Assembly (NCBI GenBank): GCA_947383695.1
Contig: OX376642.1
Span: 434,001-498,000 of the forward strand
Reading direction: 5' to 3'
DNA from: Actinomycetes bacterium
GTDB lineage: Bacteria; Actinomycetota; Actinomycetes; Nanopelagicales; Nanopelagicaceae
DNA length: 64,000 bases
In this document: positions 17,974-27,094 of the stretch, piece after piece
Layout of the letters: each line of letters begins with the position of its first letter
Numbering within the stretch: position 1 is the first letter of the stretch
Program-made: the position numbers and the translations under genes
Notes under the pieces: generated by a model
What the model was told of the DNA's origin: nothing
The model's database searches: none
What the model saw: only the letters and a program-made list of their open reading frames with translations

Positions 17974-19361
17974 AGAGGGATGTTGCCGTGTGATCCACGG
18001 CGATGAGGTGCGTTAGCAATCGATTTTGCTAGCGCACTTCGTGTTTGTGCAGGTGTGATCATTTCATCCACTGCACCAATCTCAATTGCCTTTGCAACTC
18101 CACCCGAAACCTTTTCATGCTCTGCCGCTAATTCAAGCTCCATAGCTTCACGTTGCTCAACAGGAATATCAGCCAATATTCGACGGTGTAGCACTCTTAC
18201 CGCAGCAACTGCGCCCATCACTGAAACTTCAGCGTCAGGCCAGGCAAAGACTCGTGTGGCACCTAATGATTTAGAGTTCATCGCGACGTAGGCACCGCCA
18301 TATGCACGTCGCGTAATCAGTGTTACTCGCGGGACAACCGCTTCGCCAAAGGCGTGCAACAACTTTGCACCGCGACGAACAGCGCCTTCCCATTCTTGTC
18401 CTGCACCTGGCAAGAAGCCCTGCACATCTGCAATAACAATAAGTGGAATTCCAAAGGCATCACAGGTGCGAACAAAGCGAGCAGCTTTTTCTCCAGCTGC
18501 TGCATCCAGAACACCAGCTAAATGCGCTGGGTTGTTTGCAAGGACTCCAACGGTTGCACCGCCTAAGCGACCAACTATCGTCGTCATATTAGGAGCCCAC
18601 ATTGAAAGAAGTTCAATGTGTTCTGCATCCTTATCTAAAATTGCATCAACAAGCGGATGCACCTCGTAAGTGCGTACCTTTGATGGTGGAACAAACTGCG
18701 AAAGATCTACATCATCAACATCTGGATTCATGAAGCCTTGGTTAGCAAAGAGCGCGGTGAGATCTCGAATATCCTCAAAAGCCTCTTCCTCACTTGCGGC
18801 GATTGCATGTGCCAGACCACTATTTTTCTTATGCGCCTCAGGCCCGCCAAGTAATGCCATATCAATATCTTCACCAGTAACGCTCTTTACAACATCAGGT
18901 CCAGTTACAAATATTCGACCTTCAGGTGCAAGTACAACAACATCGGTTAATGCAGGACCGTATGCACCACCACCAGCTGTTGGGCCTAACACCAATGACA
19001 ACTGCGGAATACGACCGCTTGCTGAAATCATTGATTGAAAAACTTCACCAAAGGCATCTAGGGATGCAACACCATCAGATAAACGGGCTCCACCTGAGTG
19101 CCAAATTCCAATAATCGGAAGCTGTGCACCCATTGCTGCCTTGTATGCGGTGACAATTACCTGTGAACCATCTATACCTAGTGCACCACTTTTGATGGTT
19201 GCATCAGATGCAAAGATGACAACCTTGCAACCCTTTACGCTGCCTGTTACAGCAAGCATTCCGCATTCAGTGCGAGGGACTAAGAACTCAAACTTTCCAT
19301 CATCAACCAGGCGTTCAATTCGTGCAATTGGATCGCGTGGGTCATGCGAGGTGGGAGACAT
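17970..19361 (-). CDS. accD: acyl-CoA carboxylase, carboxyltransferase subunit (AccD/PccB type)
   Basis: Transfers CO2 from carboxybiotin to acetyl- or propionyl-CoA, feeding malonyl-CoA to fatty-acid synthesis. 463 aa with both crotonase-like halves fused, as in actinobacterial enzymes. Visible features are the N-half oxyanion region (LVLGPTAGGGAYGPALTDVV), the VTGPDVVKSVTGED segment and the C-half DVQGFLPGAGQEWEGAVRRGAKLLHAF. It lacks the zinc ribbon of the E. coli AccD form. Its ATG directly abuts the fabF stop (TAAATG), so it is the last gene of the fab operon, consistent with acetyl-CoA as main substrate; substrate choice cannot be read by eye. The biotin-carrying alpha chain is not in this window. 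Confidence 0.88.
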   Translation of the reverse strand: MSPTSHDPRDPIARIERLVDDGKFEFLVPRTECGMLAVTGSVKGCKVVIFASDATIKSGALGIDGSQVIVTAYKAAMGAQLPIIGIWHSGGARLSDGVASLDAFGEVFQSMISASGRIPQLSLVLGPTAGGGAYGPALTDVVVLAPEGRIFVTGPDVVKSVTGEDIDMALLGGPEAHKKNSGLAHAIAASEEEAFEDIRDLTALFANQGFMNPDVDDVDLSQFVPPSKVRTYEVHPLVDAILDKDAEHIELLSMWAPNMTTIVGRLGGATVGVLANNPAHLAGVLDAAAGEKAARFVRTCDAFGIPLIVIADVQGFLPGAGQEWEGAVRRGAKLLHAFGEAVVPRVTLITRRAYGGAYVAMNSKSLGATRVFAWPDAEVSVMGAVAAVRVLHRRILADIPVEQREAMELELAAEHEKVSGGVAKAIEIGAVDEMITPAQTRSALAKSIANAPHRRGSHGNIPL

Positions 19362-20597
19362 TTATATGCTCTTAAAGACCAATACAACGTTGTGTCCACC
19401 AAAACCAAATGAATCATTAAGCGCTGCGATATCTCCGGCAGGAAGTGCGCGTGGCTTATCCCGTACAACATCTACAGTTACAGCAGGGTCGAGATTTTCA
19501 ATATTAATTGTTGGGGGAGCCATGCGATCCTGCAAGGTCTTAACGATAAATACAGATTCAATTGCGCCTGCTCCACCCAATAAGTGGCCGGTCATTGATT
19601 TTGTCGCAGATACGGCGACGTGATCAGCATCCTTGCCCAATGCAGCGCGCAAAGCGTTAGCTTCAGCAACATCTCCTGCGGGAGTTGATGTTGCATGGGC
19701 ATTTAAGTGCACGATATCTGCCGTAGTTAACTCAGCATCTCGTAGTGCGAATTTAACAGCACGTTGAACTCCAGCTCCAGATGGATCTGGTGCTGCGATG
19801 TGATACCCATCAGATGACAAACCTTGTCCTGCAATCTCGCAGTAAATCTTTGCGCCACGTGCCTTTGCATGCTCGTACTCTTCTAAAACTAAGATTCCGC
19901 CACCTTCACCCAAAACAAATCCATCACGATTGAGATCGTAAGGACGTGATGCGCGTGCTGGCTCATCATTACGAGTAGAAAGTGCTTTCATCGCAGCAAA
20001 AGCTGCCATCGGAAGTGCGTGACATGCAGCTTCAACGCCACCACTAACAACAATATCTGCGCGGTTATTGCGAATCATGTCGAATGCATAACCAATAGCT
20101 TCTGCACCAGATGCACATGCGCTCACCGGTGTGTGGACTCCTGCTTGCGCCTGAAGTTCAAGGCCAATATTTGCTGCAGGGCCATTAGGCATCAACATTG
20201 GAACGGTATGAGGGCTTACTAAACGAGAGCCCTTGCTGTTCAAAATGTCATACTGCTCAAGAAGAGTTGTAACTCCACCGATGCCTGATGCAACAACAAC
20301 ACCGAGGCGCTCTTTATCAACCTCAGGTGAGCCGGCATCTTTCCATGCTTCGCGAGATGCGATTAATCCAAACTGTTCCGAACGGTCAAGGCGACGTAGC
20401 TCGACTCGCTCCATCTGCTCGCTTGGTTCTACTGCGACCCTCGCTGCGAAGGTCACTGGAATGGTCTGTGCCCAATCCTCAGTCAGAGAACGCACTCCAC
20501 TTGTGCCTGCCAAAAGGCCTGCCCATGTAGATGTGACATCTCCACCTAAAGGAGTGGTTGCACCGAGTCCAGTGACTACAACGCGACGACGGGTCAT
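19362..20597 (-). CDS. fabF: beta-ketoacyl-ACP synthase II
   Basis: Elongating condensing enzyme of type II fatty-acid synthesis: decarboxylates malonyl-ACP and extends acyl-ACP by two carbons. 411 aa, a standard length. The thiolase-fold Cys-His-His triad is present: cysteine in PVSACASGAEAIG, first histidine in NAHATSTPAGD and second in KSMTGHLLGGAGA, whose lysine is also conserved. N-terminus MTRRRVVVTGLGATTPLG is canonical. It lies 12 bp downstream of acpP in the fabD-fabH-acpP-fabF-accD order known from Streptomyces and relatives. Confidence 0.95.
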   Translation of the reverse strand: MTRRRVVVTGLGATTPLGGDVTSTWAGLLAGTSGVRSLTEDWAQTIPVTFAARVAVEPSEQMERVELRRLDRSEQFGLIASREAWKDAGSPEVDKERLGVVVASGIGGVTTLLEQYDILNSKGSRLVSPHTVPMLMPNGPAANIGLELQAQAGVHTPVSACASGAEAIGYAFDMIRNNRADIVVSGGVEAACHALPMAAFAAMKALSTRNDEPARASRPYDLNRDGFVLGEGGGILVLEEYEHAKARGAKIYCEIAGQGLSSDGYHIAAPDPSGAGVQRAVKFALRDAELTTADIVHLNAHATSTPAGDVAEANALRAALGKDADHVAVSATKSMTGHLLGGAGAIESVFIVKTLQDRMAPPTINIENLDPAVTVDVVRDKPRALPAGDIAALNDSFGFGGHNVVLVFKSI

Positions 20598-20609
20598 GTA
20601 CTTAAAAAC

Positions 20610-20858
20610 TTACTTTGATGCGTTGACGATGAAATTAACTGCATCTCCGACAGTTACTAGATCTGTAACGCTGTCATCAGGAATCTTTACTCCGAAGCGC
20701 TCTTCAGCAGCGACAACAACCTCAACCATGCTGAGTGAATCAACATCTAGATCATCTGTGAAGTTCTTATCCATTTCAACTGTTGCAGCAGGAATACCAG
20801 CTACTTCTTCAACGATTTCCTTTAATCCTGCAAGTACATCTGCTTGTGCAAGTGCCAT
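20610..20858 (-). CDS. acpP: acyl carrier protein
   Basis: Carries growing acyl chains on a 4'-phosphopantetheine arm. 82 aa, with the attachment serine S41 in DDLDVDSLSMVEVV and the usual four-helix acidic composition. The ATG at 20858 (MALAQADVLAGL) is chosen over one 39 bp upstream because it matches the family N-terminus; an AGAGGA lies 11 nt ahead. The 122-bp gap from fabH holds its own promoter-like sequence and a TTACT-N4-AGTA element, so acpP may be boosted independently of fabDH, as expected for one of the most abundant cell proteins. Confidence 0.95.
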   Translation of the reverse strand: MALAQADVLAGLKEIVEEVAGIPAATVEMDKNFTDDLDVDSLSMVEVVVAAEERFGVKIPDDSVTDLVTVGDAVNFIVNASK

Positions 20859-20924
20859 GGTGATTTCATCCTCTTCTATCTCGATCGGGCTGTGCAAGGT
20901 GATTATTGTGTATCAACTTCTGGC

Positions 20925-20938
20925 TTACTTACGAGTAT
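20925..20938. promoter_or_regulatory. TTACT-N4-AGTA operator candidate upstream of acpP
   Basis: TTACT-TACG-AGTAT in the fabH-acpP gap. It lies where the -35 would be for an AATAAT -10-like element on the minus strand (complement of 20902-20907). Same core as the fabD and etfB elements. It partly overlaps another inverted repeat, CTTACG (20928-20933) / CGTAAG (20946-20951). Confidence 0.5.
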
Positions 20939-20980
20939 TGCACGCCGTAAGTGGCATAAATCTCAAGGCTCACGCGTACA

Positions 20981-22000
20981 TTATGGTCGAGGTGGTAGCT
21001 CTACTACTTGAGCGGCGTACACAAGTCCTGCACCATAACCAATCAGCAAAGCTAACTTTCCATGCAATTCTGGATGCTCTTCTAAAATTCGATCCATCGC
21101 TAGGGGAATGGAGGCTGCTGAAGTATTTCCATTTGTTCTAATGTCATCGGCGATTAACACAGAATCAGGAATTTTCATTTCCTTCGCCATGGTTTCGATA
21201 ATGCGGATATTTGCTTGGTGCGGAATGAAAGCGCCAAGTTCATCGACGGTAATTCCGGCCGCTTCAAGTGCTTTGATTCCAGCCTTGCTCATTTGATACA
21301 CAGCCCAACGAAATACGGTTTGACCTTGCTGTGAAATATTTGGCCATCCTAAATCTGCAACACCTTTAGTGGGATTCTTCTTGTAATCCAAAAATGATGG
21401 CGTCAAAGTGATGGCATCACGAGAATCAGCATCTGATCCCCAAATAGTTTGAGCAATTCGCGGTTCATCGCTTTGGCCAATAACGACCGCGCCTGCGCCA
21501 TCTGCAAAGATAAAAGCTGTCGCTCGGTCATCAGGATCTGTGTAATCAGATAACTTTTCAACACCGATTACTAATACATTTTTTGATGTGCCAGATCGAA
21601 CTAAATCGCTACCCATGCCTACGCCGTAGCAAAAACCGGCACATGCTGCGCTGATATCAAATGCTGCAGCCTTTGGATTTCCTAATTCGTTGATTAACTC
21701 TGTGGCAGCACTGGGTGCCTGAAAAGGATATGAAATAGTAGAAAGAATCACCGTATCGATATCGGCAATAGTTAACTTCGCGCGCTTGAGTGCTATCTCG
21801 CAGGCAGCCTTAGCCATTGAAATAACGGTTTCATCATCTCCGGCAAAGCGACGACTTTCAATTCCGGTGCGCTGCTGGATCCACTCATCAGTTGAATCAA
21901 TGCGATCCACAATTTCAGAGTTAGGTACTAATCGCTTTGGACGGTATGAGCCGACCGACAGAATGCGACTGTTACCTACTGGTGCAACTTTGATACTCAT
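20981..22000 (-). CDS. fabH: beta-ketoacyl-ACP synthase III
   Basis: Initiates fatty-acid synthesis by condensing an acyl-CoA starter with malonyl-ACP. 339 aa. Catalytic C120 lies in DISAACAGFCYG, the histidine in FIPHQANIRI and the asparagine in RTNGNTSAASIP, giving the Cys-His-Asn triad of KAS III enzymes. In actinobacteria FabH starter preference sets straight versus branched fatty acids; the local branched-chain keto-acid pathway would supply precursors, but preference cannot be read here. ATGA overlap with the upstream fabD stop shows translational coupling. Confidence 0.95.
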   Translation of the reverse strand: MSIKVAPVGNSRILSVGSYRPKRLVPNSEIVDRIDSTDEWIQQRTGIESRRFAGDDETVISMAKAACEIALKRAKLTIADIDTVILSTISYPFQAPSAATELINELGNPKAAAFDISAACAGFCYGVGMGSDLVRSGTSKNVLVIGVEKLSDYTDPDDRATAFIFADGAGAVVIGQSDEPRIAQTIWGSDADSRDAITLTPSFLDYKKNPTKGVADLGWPNISQQGQTVFRWAVYQMSKAGIKALEAAGITVDELGAFIPHQANIRIIETMAKEMKIPDSVLIADDIRTNGNTSAASIPLAMDRILEEHPELHGKLALLIGYGAGLVYAAQVVELPPRP

Positions 22001-22905
22001 AAGTGCCTCTCTGCAAACTCTCGCGCCGCCGGTAAATCATCTACGCTCTTTAATGCAAAGGTTTCTATCTCACTTGCAGCGCGCTTGAGTAAGCCAACCA
22101 GAGTTCCGGCGGGTGGAAGCTCAATGACACCCGTAACGCCAAGTGATTTCATTGTCTCCATGCATAGATCCCAACGCACAGGGTTTGCAATTTGATTAAC
22201 GATGCGTGTTAAGACTTCAGCGCCATCTGAAACAACTTCGCCATCCCTGTTTGAAATCACATTAATCTGAACTGGGTGAGTTGCAATCGTTGCCGCTTTA
22301 GTGCGTAATGGTTCGACTGCAGGTTGCATATAAGAGGTGTGAAATGCGCCAGCAACAGCAAGTGCGCGAACTCGCGCTGATGCTGGTGGATTTTCAGATA
22401 GTTGAGCAAGTGCGCTTAAGTCTCCCGCGGCAACGATCTGTCCAGCACCATTGTCATTTGCAGCGACAAGGTTCAACGCAGCGATCGCAGCTAAAACTTC
22501 ATTTCGATCTCCGCCGAGAACAGCTGACATTCCAGCAGGTGATGCTGCAGCGGCCTTGGCCATCTCTACGCCACGTGAGCGCACTAAGGAAAGAGCATCA
22601 CTGCTACTGATTGCTCCTGAAAGCGCTGCAGCTGCTAACTCGCCAACGGAATGTCCCGAAGTCACGGCATAGTTTGTGAGACCAAGTGCATGTGCACCTA
22701 ATAGAGAGGTTGCAACAATTAAAGGTTGAGCGTTTGCGGTGTCCTTGATTTCATCGGCATCGGCTGTGGTTCCTAAATGCAACAGGTCTAAATCAATGGC
22801 TTGCGACCAGCTTTCGATCAGCGCCTTGAGCTCTGGGTTTTCTATCCACGTATTGAGCATTCCAGGTGTTTGTGAACCTTGACCTGGAGCGATGATTGCG
22901 AGCAC
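21997..22905 (-). CDS. fabD: malonyl-CoA:ACP transacylase
   Basis: Moves malonyl groups from CoA to acyl carrier protein. 302 aa from a GTG at 22905. The nucleophile S86 is in GHSVGEL, and the N-terminal APGQGSQTPGML loop is canonical. The GTG is preferred over a TTG six bases upstream because VLAIIAPGQG aligns with the usual family start and because a TAACAT -10-like hexamer ends 6 nt before it, predicting a leaderless message. First gene of the fab operon. A TTACT-N4-AGTA element covers the -35 region, implying repression by an unidentified lipid regulator; no regulator gene adjoins. Confidence 0.93.
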   Translation of the reverse strand: MLAIIAPGQGSQTPGMLNTWIENPELKALIESWSQAIDLDLLHLGTTADADEIKDTANAQPLIVATSLLGAHALGLTNYAVTSGHSVGELAAAALSGAISSSDALSLVRSRGVEMAKAAAASPAGMSAVLGGDRNEVLAAIAALNLVAANDNGAGQIVAAGDLSALAQLSENPPASARVRALAVAGAFHTSYMQPAVEPLRTKAATIATHPVQINVISNRDGEVVSDGAEVLTRIVNQIANPVRWDLCMETMKSLGVTGVIELPPAGTLVGLLKRAASEIETFALKSVDDLPAAREFAERHL

Positions 22906-22911
22906 AGCCAA

Positions 22912-22917
22912 ATGTTA
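22912..22917 (-). promoter_or_regulatory. -10-like element of the fab operon (leaderless type)
   Basis: TAACAT on the minus strand, then 6 nt, then the GTG of fabD. Confidence 0.45.
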
Positions 22918-22931
22918 GTGGTGCTTCTTAC

Positions 22932-22945
22932 TTACTATCTAGTAC
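22932..22945. promoter_or_regulatory. TTACT-N4-AGTA operator candidate upstream of fabD
   Basis: TTACT-ATCT-AGTAC, containing the perfect inverted repeat TACTA-TC-TAGTA. It covers the expected -35 of fabD and overlaps the last codons of glgX. Same core as elements before acpP and etfB. Confidence 0.5.
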
Positions 22946-25043
22946 GCGACACCAACCACACAAGCACGCTGTGTTCTGGAACTTGAACCTTTGCAGCTGG
23001 TGCAGCAATTACTGGTTCGTAGGTTTCAACCTTTTTAGATGCATCAAAAATACATCTAAATGTTTCACCCCAACTTGAATCAGGCAAAGTAAAAGTAGTT
23101 TCTTCGCTGGAAGAGTTGAGCATCAGCAGTAAACCCTTATTTGGGTCTGCTTCAACAAAGACTGTGATGCTTCGTTTTTCTTCATCCCGCCAGTGGTCAT
23201 CACTCATCTCGTTGCCGCCTAATGAAAACCAAGCAATATCTTTTCTATTGGTTCCCTTATCAACGGCGCCAGTAAAGAACTCGGAAGCAACATCTGCTAA
23301 ATAGGTTTCACGAATCTGAGCTAATGACTTAACAGCATTGAGAATGTCGGTCTGATTGTCATTGAGATTCCACGGTAGTGCCCACCCACCATTGAAAGCA
23401 GCCTCACTTAAATCTGAATCATTAATCGGCAATGAGTACGCATTGTTAGAACCGTTTTGAGTACGACTTACCTCATCGCCCATATTGAGCATCGGAACAC
23501 CTGATGACAGCATCAAAGTTGCAAGTAATGATTTCTTCAGACGATGACGAATCTCTTGAATATGTGGTTCGCTACTTTCACCTTCGTGCCCAACGTTCCA
23601 TGAGCGATTTGAATCATTGCCATCCCCATTGTTTTCCAGGTTAGGTTGATTGCGCTTTTCGTTGTAGCTGACCATGTCATGAACAGTGAATCCATCGTGG
23701 GCGGCCACAAAGTTAATAGATGAAGTTGGACCGCGATAATGGAAGATATTGCTCGATCCGCTGATGCTCGCTGCGATATCTGAAACGCCTTCGCCGTAGC
23801 CTCGCGCTAGATCGCCAAGCCAGAACTGTCGCACAGAGTCTCGATACGCATCATTCCATTCACGCCAAGGATGCGGAAAATCTCCTAGTGAGTACCGAGA
23901 GATGTCCCAAGGCTCAGCAATCATCTTGAAGTTACGCAGCACTGAATCGGCGCCAATCGCTGCCATGAGCGAAGAGTTAAATGCGCTATTACTGGTGTAC
24001 AAAGCGGTAGTCAGATCAAAACGGAAACCATCAACTCCGACCACTTCGATCCACCAACGCAAAGAGTCAATGATTTGTCGTACAGAATGTGGCTTACTTG
24101 CAGCAAAGGTGTTGCCACAACCCGTTACATCTACATAATTTCCATGGGCATCCTGCCGGTAATAAGCATGCCCATCAATACCCTTATAAGAAAGGGTTGG
24201 TCCACCAACGCCACCTTCGGCGGTGTGGTTATAAACAACATCCAAAATAACTTCGATCCCTGCAGCATGCAGTTGATCTACCGACCACTGAAGTTCCGAG
24301 ATCGGATCTGATGTTGCTGCATACTCTTTATGTGGCGCGGTAAAAAGCAAAGAGTTATAGCCCCAATGGTTTTTGCGTCCTCGACCATGGATCGTTGGCT
24401 CAGTAATGGATTGTGCAATCGGAAGTAATTCAAGTGCGGTGACACCAATTGATTTCAAATGCGCGATGGTGCTGGGATGACCAAGGGCTTTATAACTTCC
24501 GCGTTCATTCTCTGGAATCTCTTGATTGAAAGCGGTAAGACCCTTCACATGTGCTTCATAAATAATTGTCTTTGCCCATGGAACTAAAGGTCGATTAACT
24601 TCACGAACGGCATGATCAGTAACTACTGAATACGGAACCTTTCCTGCACTGTCCCGTGGATCTCGTTCATTTAAATCACCTGTACCTAAACCATCATGAG
24701 CTACATGGCCGTAAATTTCAGGACAGTAAGTGACCTCGCCATCAATGACATGGGCATAAGGATCGAGCAGTAACTTTGCGGCGTTAAATCGAACACCGTA
24801 TTCAGGAATCCAAGGACCATAAACGCGGTACCCATACCGTTGTCCTGGACGAACCCCGGCAAGGTATCCATGCCAGATAGGTCCATTGCGATGAGACATT
24901 GCAAAGCGGGTTTCTACCAACTTGCCATTGACCTCATTAAAGAGGCATAGCTCCACGGCATCGGCGGCGTTGCTCCAGATCGCAAAGTTGGTTCCACCAT
25001 CTGTCACGGTGGAGCCAAGGGTGCGGGGATCTGCAGGAAGCAT
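22935..25043 (-). CDS. glgX: glycogen debranching enzyme (GlgX/TreX type, GH13)
   Basis: Hydrolyses alpha-1,6 branches of glycogen or limit dextrins. 702 aa with an N-terminal CBM48-like domain (LGSTVTDGGTNFAIWS ... GYRVYGPW), then the GH13 barrel: region I DVVYNHTAEG, region II GFRFDLTTAL carrying the nucleophile Asp, region III EPWDI carrying the acid Glu, and region IV NFVAAHDGFT. These match the isoamylase/GlgX group. The catalytic set is complete. It precedes the fab operon on the same strand but fabD has its own promoter. No glgA/B/P genes are nearby. Confidence 0.93.
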   Translation of the reverse strand: MLPADPRTLGSTVTDGGTNFAIWSNAADAVELCLFNEVNGKLVETRFAMSHRNGPIWHGYLAGVRPGQRYGYRVYGPWIPEYGVRFNAAKLLLDPYAHVIDGEVTYCPEIYGHVAHDGLGTGDLNERDPRDSAGKVPYSVVTDHAVREVNRPLVPWAKTIIYEAHVKGLTAFNQEIPENERGSYKALGHPSTIAHLKSIGVTALELLPIAQSITEPTIHGRGRKNHWGYNSLLFTAPHKEYAATSDPISELQWSVDQLHAAGIEVILDVVYNHTAEGGVGGPTLSYKGIDGHAYYRQDAHGNYVDVTGCGNTFAASKPHSVRQIIDSLRWWIEVVGVDGFRFDLTTALYTSNSAFNSSLMAAIGADSVLRNFKMIAEPWDISRYSLGDFPHPWREWNDAYRDSVRQFWLGDLARGYGEGVSDIAASISGSSNIFHYRGPTSSINFVAAHDGFTVHDMVSYNEKRNQPNLENNGDGNDSNRSWNVGHEGESSEPHIQEIRHRLKKSLLATLMLSSGVPMLNMGDEVSRTQNGSNNAYSLPINDSDLSEAAFNGGWALPWNLNDNQTDILNAVKSLAQIRETYLADVASEFFTGAVDKGTNRKDIAWFSLGGNEMSDDHWRDEEKRSITVFVEADPNKGLLLMLNSSSEETTFTLPDSSWGETFRCIFDASKKVETYEPVIAAPAAKVQVPEHSVLVWLVSRTR

Positions 25044-25081
25044 GGTGGGTATCTTGCCCTATGAGCAGCCCTATTTTGAAG

Positions 25082-25933
25082 TTAAGAGACTCTTTCCTCG
25101 TAAACTTCTTGTAAATCAGCGATTGATTGTGGCTGAAAATCTGCAAAATACAAATTTGATAGGTCTGATTCGCTTCGATTTGTAAATCCGCGTAACAATT
25201 CTGCAACCATCAATAGTATTGCTGCAGGAAATAAATCGACTGACCGTTTCAAAAACCAAGGTGTCCCATTTCGAAGCATCCACTTAACTGATTGAACTTT
25301 AGAAATTTCTTTTACAGCTTCAACTTCGATAGGAGAAATACTCCAATCCTTTTGAATCAATATTTCCCGAAAATGCTTGGCAAGTAATTGGTGTCCAAAC
25401 TTGCTGGGATGCATTCGATCTACGTGCCAAACCTTTCGATCATAAATATTGTCAATGCGACGTGTTTGCAATACATCGGCACCAAACTCATTTGCCAACG
25501 ATTGAGTAACACGATTTACGGCATTGATTCGCCGTCTAAGCACCTTTGCCAATAATCTTGGAAGTGGAACTATTTTAGTTGGATCATGAAGTTGAAGCAG
25601 AACCACATCACTGCCCAAAGCTCTCAATTTGGAAATAGTTTGTTGAAGGTTCTCGTGAAGTTTTGATGGGTTAAACCCATTTCTAAGCGCATCATTTCCT
25701 CCTACAATGACGGCAGCAATGTCAGGCTTGCAAAGTAAAGCCTGAGGGAGTTGAACTTCTAAAACTTCTAATGATTTAGCACCAGGCCTTGAAAGATTTG
25801 TATAGACGATGGGATGTTGAATTGATTGAGTTAGATAGTAAGCCCACCCTCTATTAACTCCATTTATATCTGCATCTCCAACACCAGATGCCGCGCTATC
25901 ACCCAAAACCGTGAAAGTGATAACTCTTTCCAT
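25082..25933 (-). CDS. SGNH/GDSL-family hydrolase
   Basis: Serine esterase or acyl-hydrolase of unknown substrate, 283 aa. Block I is VLGDSAASGVG with nucleophile S13; the Gly and Asn oxyanion residues are in GGNDALR; the Asp-x-x-His pair is in DRMHPSKFGH. No signal peptide, so it probably acts in the cytosol or at the inner membrane face; a hydrophobic stretch near the C-terminus (LFPAAILLMVAELL) may attach it peripherally. Its ATG abuts the stop of the upstream glycosyltransferase (TAAATG), implying a joint role in building or editing a glycolipid or lipoglycan. Confidence 0.85.
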   Translation of the reverse strand: MERVITFTVLGDSAASGVGDADINGVNRGWAYYLTQSIQHPIVYTNLSRPGAKSLEVLEVQLPQALLCKPDIAAVIVGGNDALRNGFNPSKLHENLQQTISKLRALGSDVVLLQLHDPTKIVPLPRLLAKVLRRRINAVNRVTQSLANEFGADVLQTRRIDNIYDRKVWHVDRMHPSKFGHQLLAKHFREILIQKDWSISPIEVEAVKEISKVQSVKWMLRNGTPWFLKRSVDLFPAAILLMVAELLRGFTNRSESDLSNLYFADFQPQSIADLQEVYEERVS

Positions 25934-27094
25934 TTAAGCAGCTCGCAATTTTCGTTGAAGGGCAGTTACTTCTCGACCAGCACCATGGAGTCGTAACATC
26001 ATCATGAGGGTTGAGCTCCAAGGAAAGTTTTCCGCCTGATGATGGCACCGTTGGTGTAAGTCGGGATGAGAATTCTTTGTTGTCAGAACCTTTTCAATGG
26101 CATCAGCAAATGCTTCGGGCTTATTCTCAGCAACAGCGCCTACAGGGTTTTTCGAATCCAACATCAGAAACTCACCAACTGCACTCGTTGCAGATGCCAC
26201 TACTGGCGTTCCAGATGCCAATGATTCTAAAGCTGCTAAACAAAAAGTTTCGATAGGTCCTGGAGCGATTGAAACATCAGCACAAGCCATTATTTCAGCC
26301 AATTTTTTGCGATCGACTATGTATCCCAAAAAAGTAACAGGCTGACCTTCAGCCAATTTCTTGAGTTTGGCAAACATTGGACCCATTCCTACATAGATCA
26401 AACGTGCATTGATTCCACGTTTACGCAATTCAATTAGCGCAAGGATTGAGTTTTGTGGGTTTTTTTCAGGAGACATTCGACCCAAGTGAATCAGAAGAAC
26501 ATCTTGACCTTTCAAGAGCTCTTCTCGCATTGGTGTATTTCTGAGTTGAGGAGAAAAAGTCTCCAGATCCACACCTAGTGGAATGTTAACTAGGTTTTGG
26601 ACCTTGATTGACTCAAACTCCCTTGATGCGAAGGCTGTTGTTGCAATTACATGGTTAAACCGTGAAGCAAGTCGGGCATTGTGCCAGTTGACTAACTTTT
26701 CGAATCGAAATCCAATAATTGATTTGACTAAACCTGAAAGAGTTTCGTGACTGAAAACAACAGTGTGAATATTTCTCTTCTTAGCCCACAAGCCGACACC
26801 AGAAAGTGTAAACCGATCAGAGATTTCGAGTGCATCAGGCTTTAAAGTAATCAGAAGCTTCTTTACATCCTTGTTGTTTCGAATTATTCGATACCCACCA
26901 CTAAATGGAAGAACAACTGAAGGAACCGTTATTTTCTTTCCATGAATGGTCTCTTCGCAAAAGAATCCATTTCCAGGCACAATGTAAGTGAACTCATGCC
27001 CGCGGGCTTTATACCCTTTGCCAAGCTCATGCAAAGTTGTTCTTATCCCACCAGATTTAGGTCCGTAAAAGTTTGCGATGTGGACGATTTTCAT
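25934..27094 (-). CDS. GT4-family glycosyltransferase
   Basis: 386 aa, GT-B fold. The N-terminal acceptor half begins MKIVHIANFYGPKSGGIRTTL. The C-terminal donor half has GRMSPEKN and the nucleotide-sugar binding EX7E-type motif in GPIETFCLAALESLASGTPVV. Family members move a sugar from a nucleotide donor to lipids or glycans; here the neighbours (an MgtA-like mannosyltransferase and an SGNH hydrolase) suggest a cell-envelope mannolipid, but sugar and acceptor are not known. Its ATG overlaps the stop of the upstream glycosyltransferase by 4 bp (ATGA). Confidence 0.85.
   Translation of the reverse strand: MKIVHIANFYGPKSGGIRTTLHELGKGYKARGHEFTYIVPGNGFFCEETIHGKKITVPSVVLPFSGGYRIIRNNKDVKKLLITLKPDALEISDRFTLSGVGLWAKKRNIHTVVFSHETLSGLVKSIIGFRFEKLVNWHNARLASRFNHVIATTAFASREFESIKVQNLVNIPLGVDLETFSPQLRNTPMREELLKGQDVLLIHLGRMSPEKNPQNSILALIELRKRGINARLIYVGMGPMFAKLKKLAEGQPVTFLGYIVDRKKLAEIMACADVSIAPGPIETFCLAALESLASGTPVVASATSAVGEFLMLDSKNPVGAVAENKPEAFADAIEKVLTTKNSHPDLHQRCHHQAENFPWSSTLMMMLRLHGAGREVTALQRKLRAA

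Noticed and set aside
20641-20670. GTTAC-TAGATCT-GTAAC palindrome within acpP
   Set aside because: Lies within coding sequence and lacks the TTACT-N4-AGTA spacing of the proposed operator.
20233-21141. 302-aa plus-strand frame across fabF-acpP-fabH
   Set aside because: Antisense shadow of three well-recognised genes, with no coherent domain.
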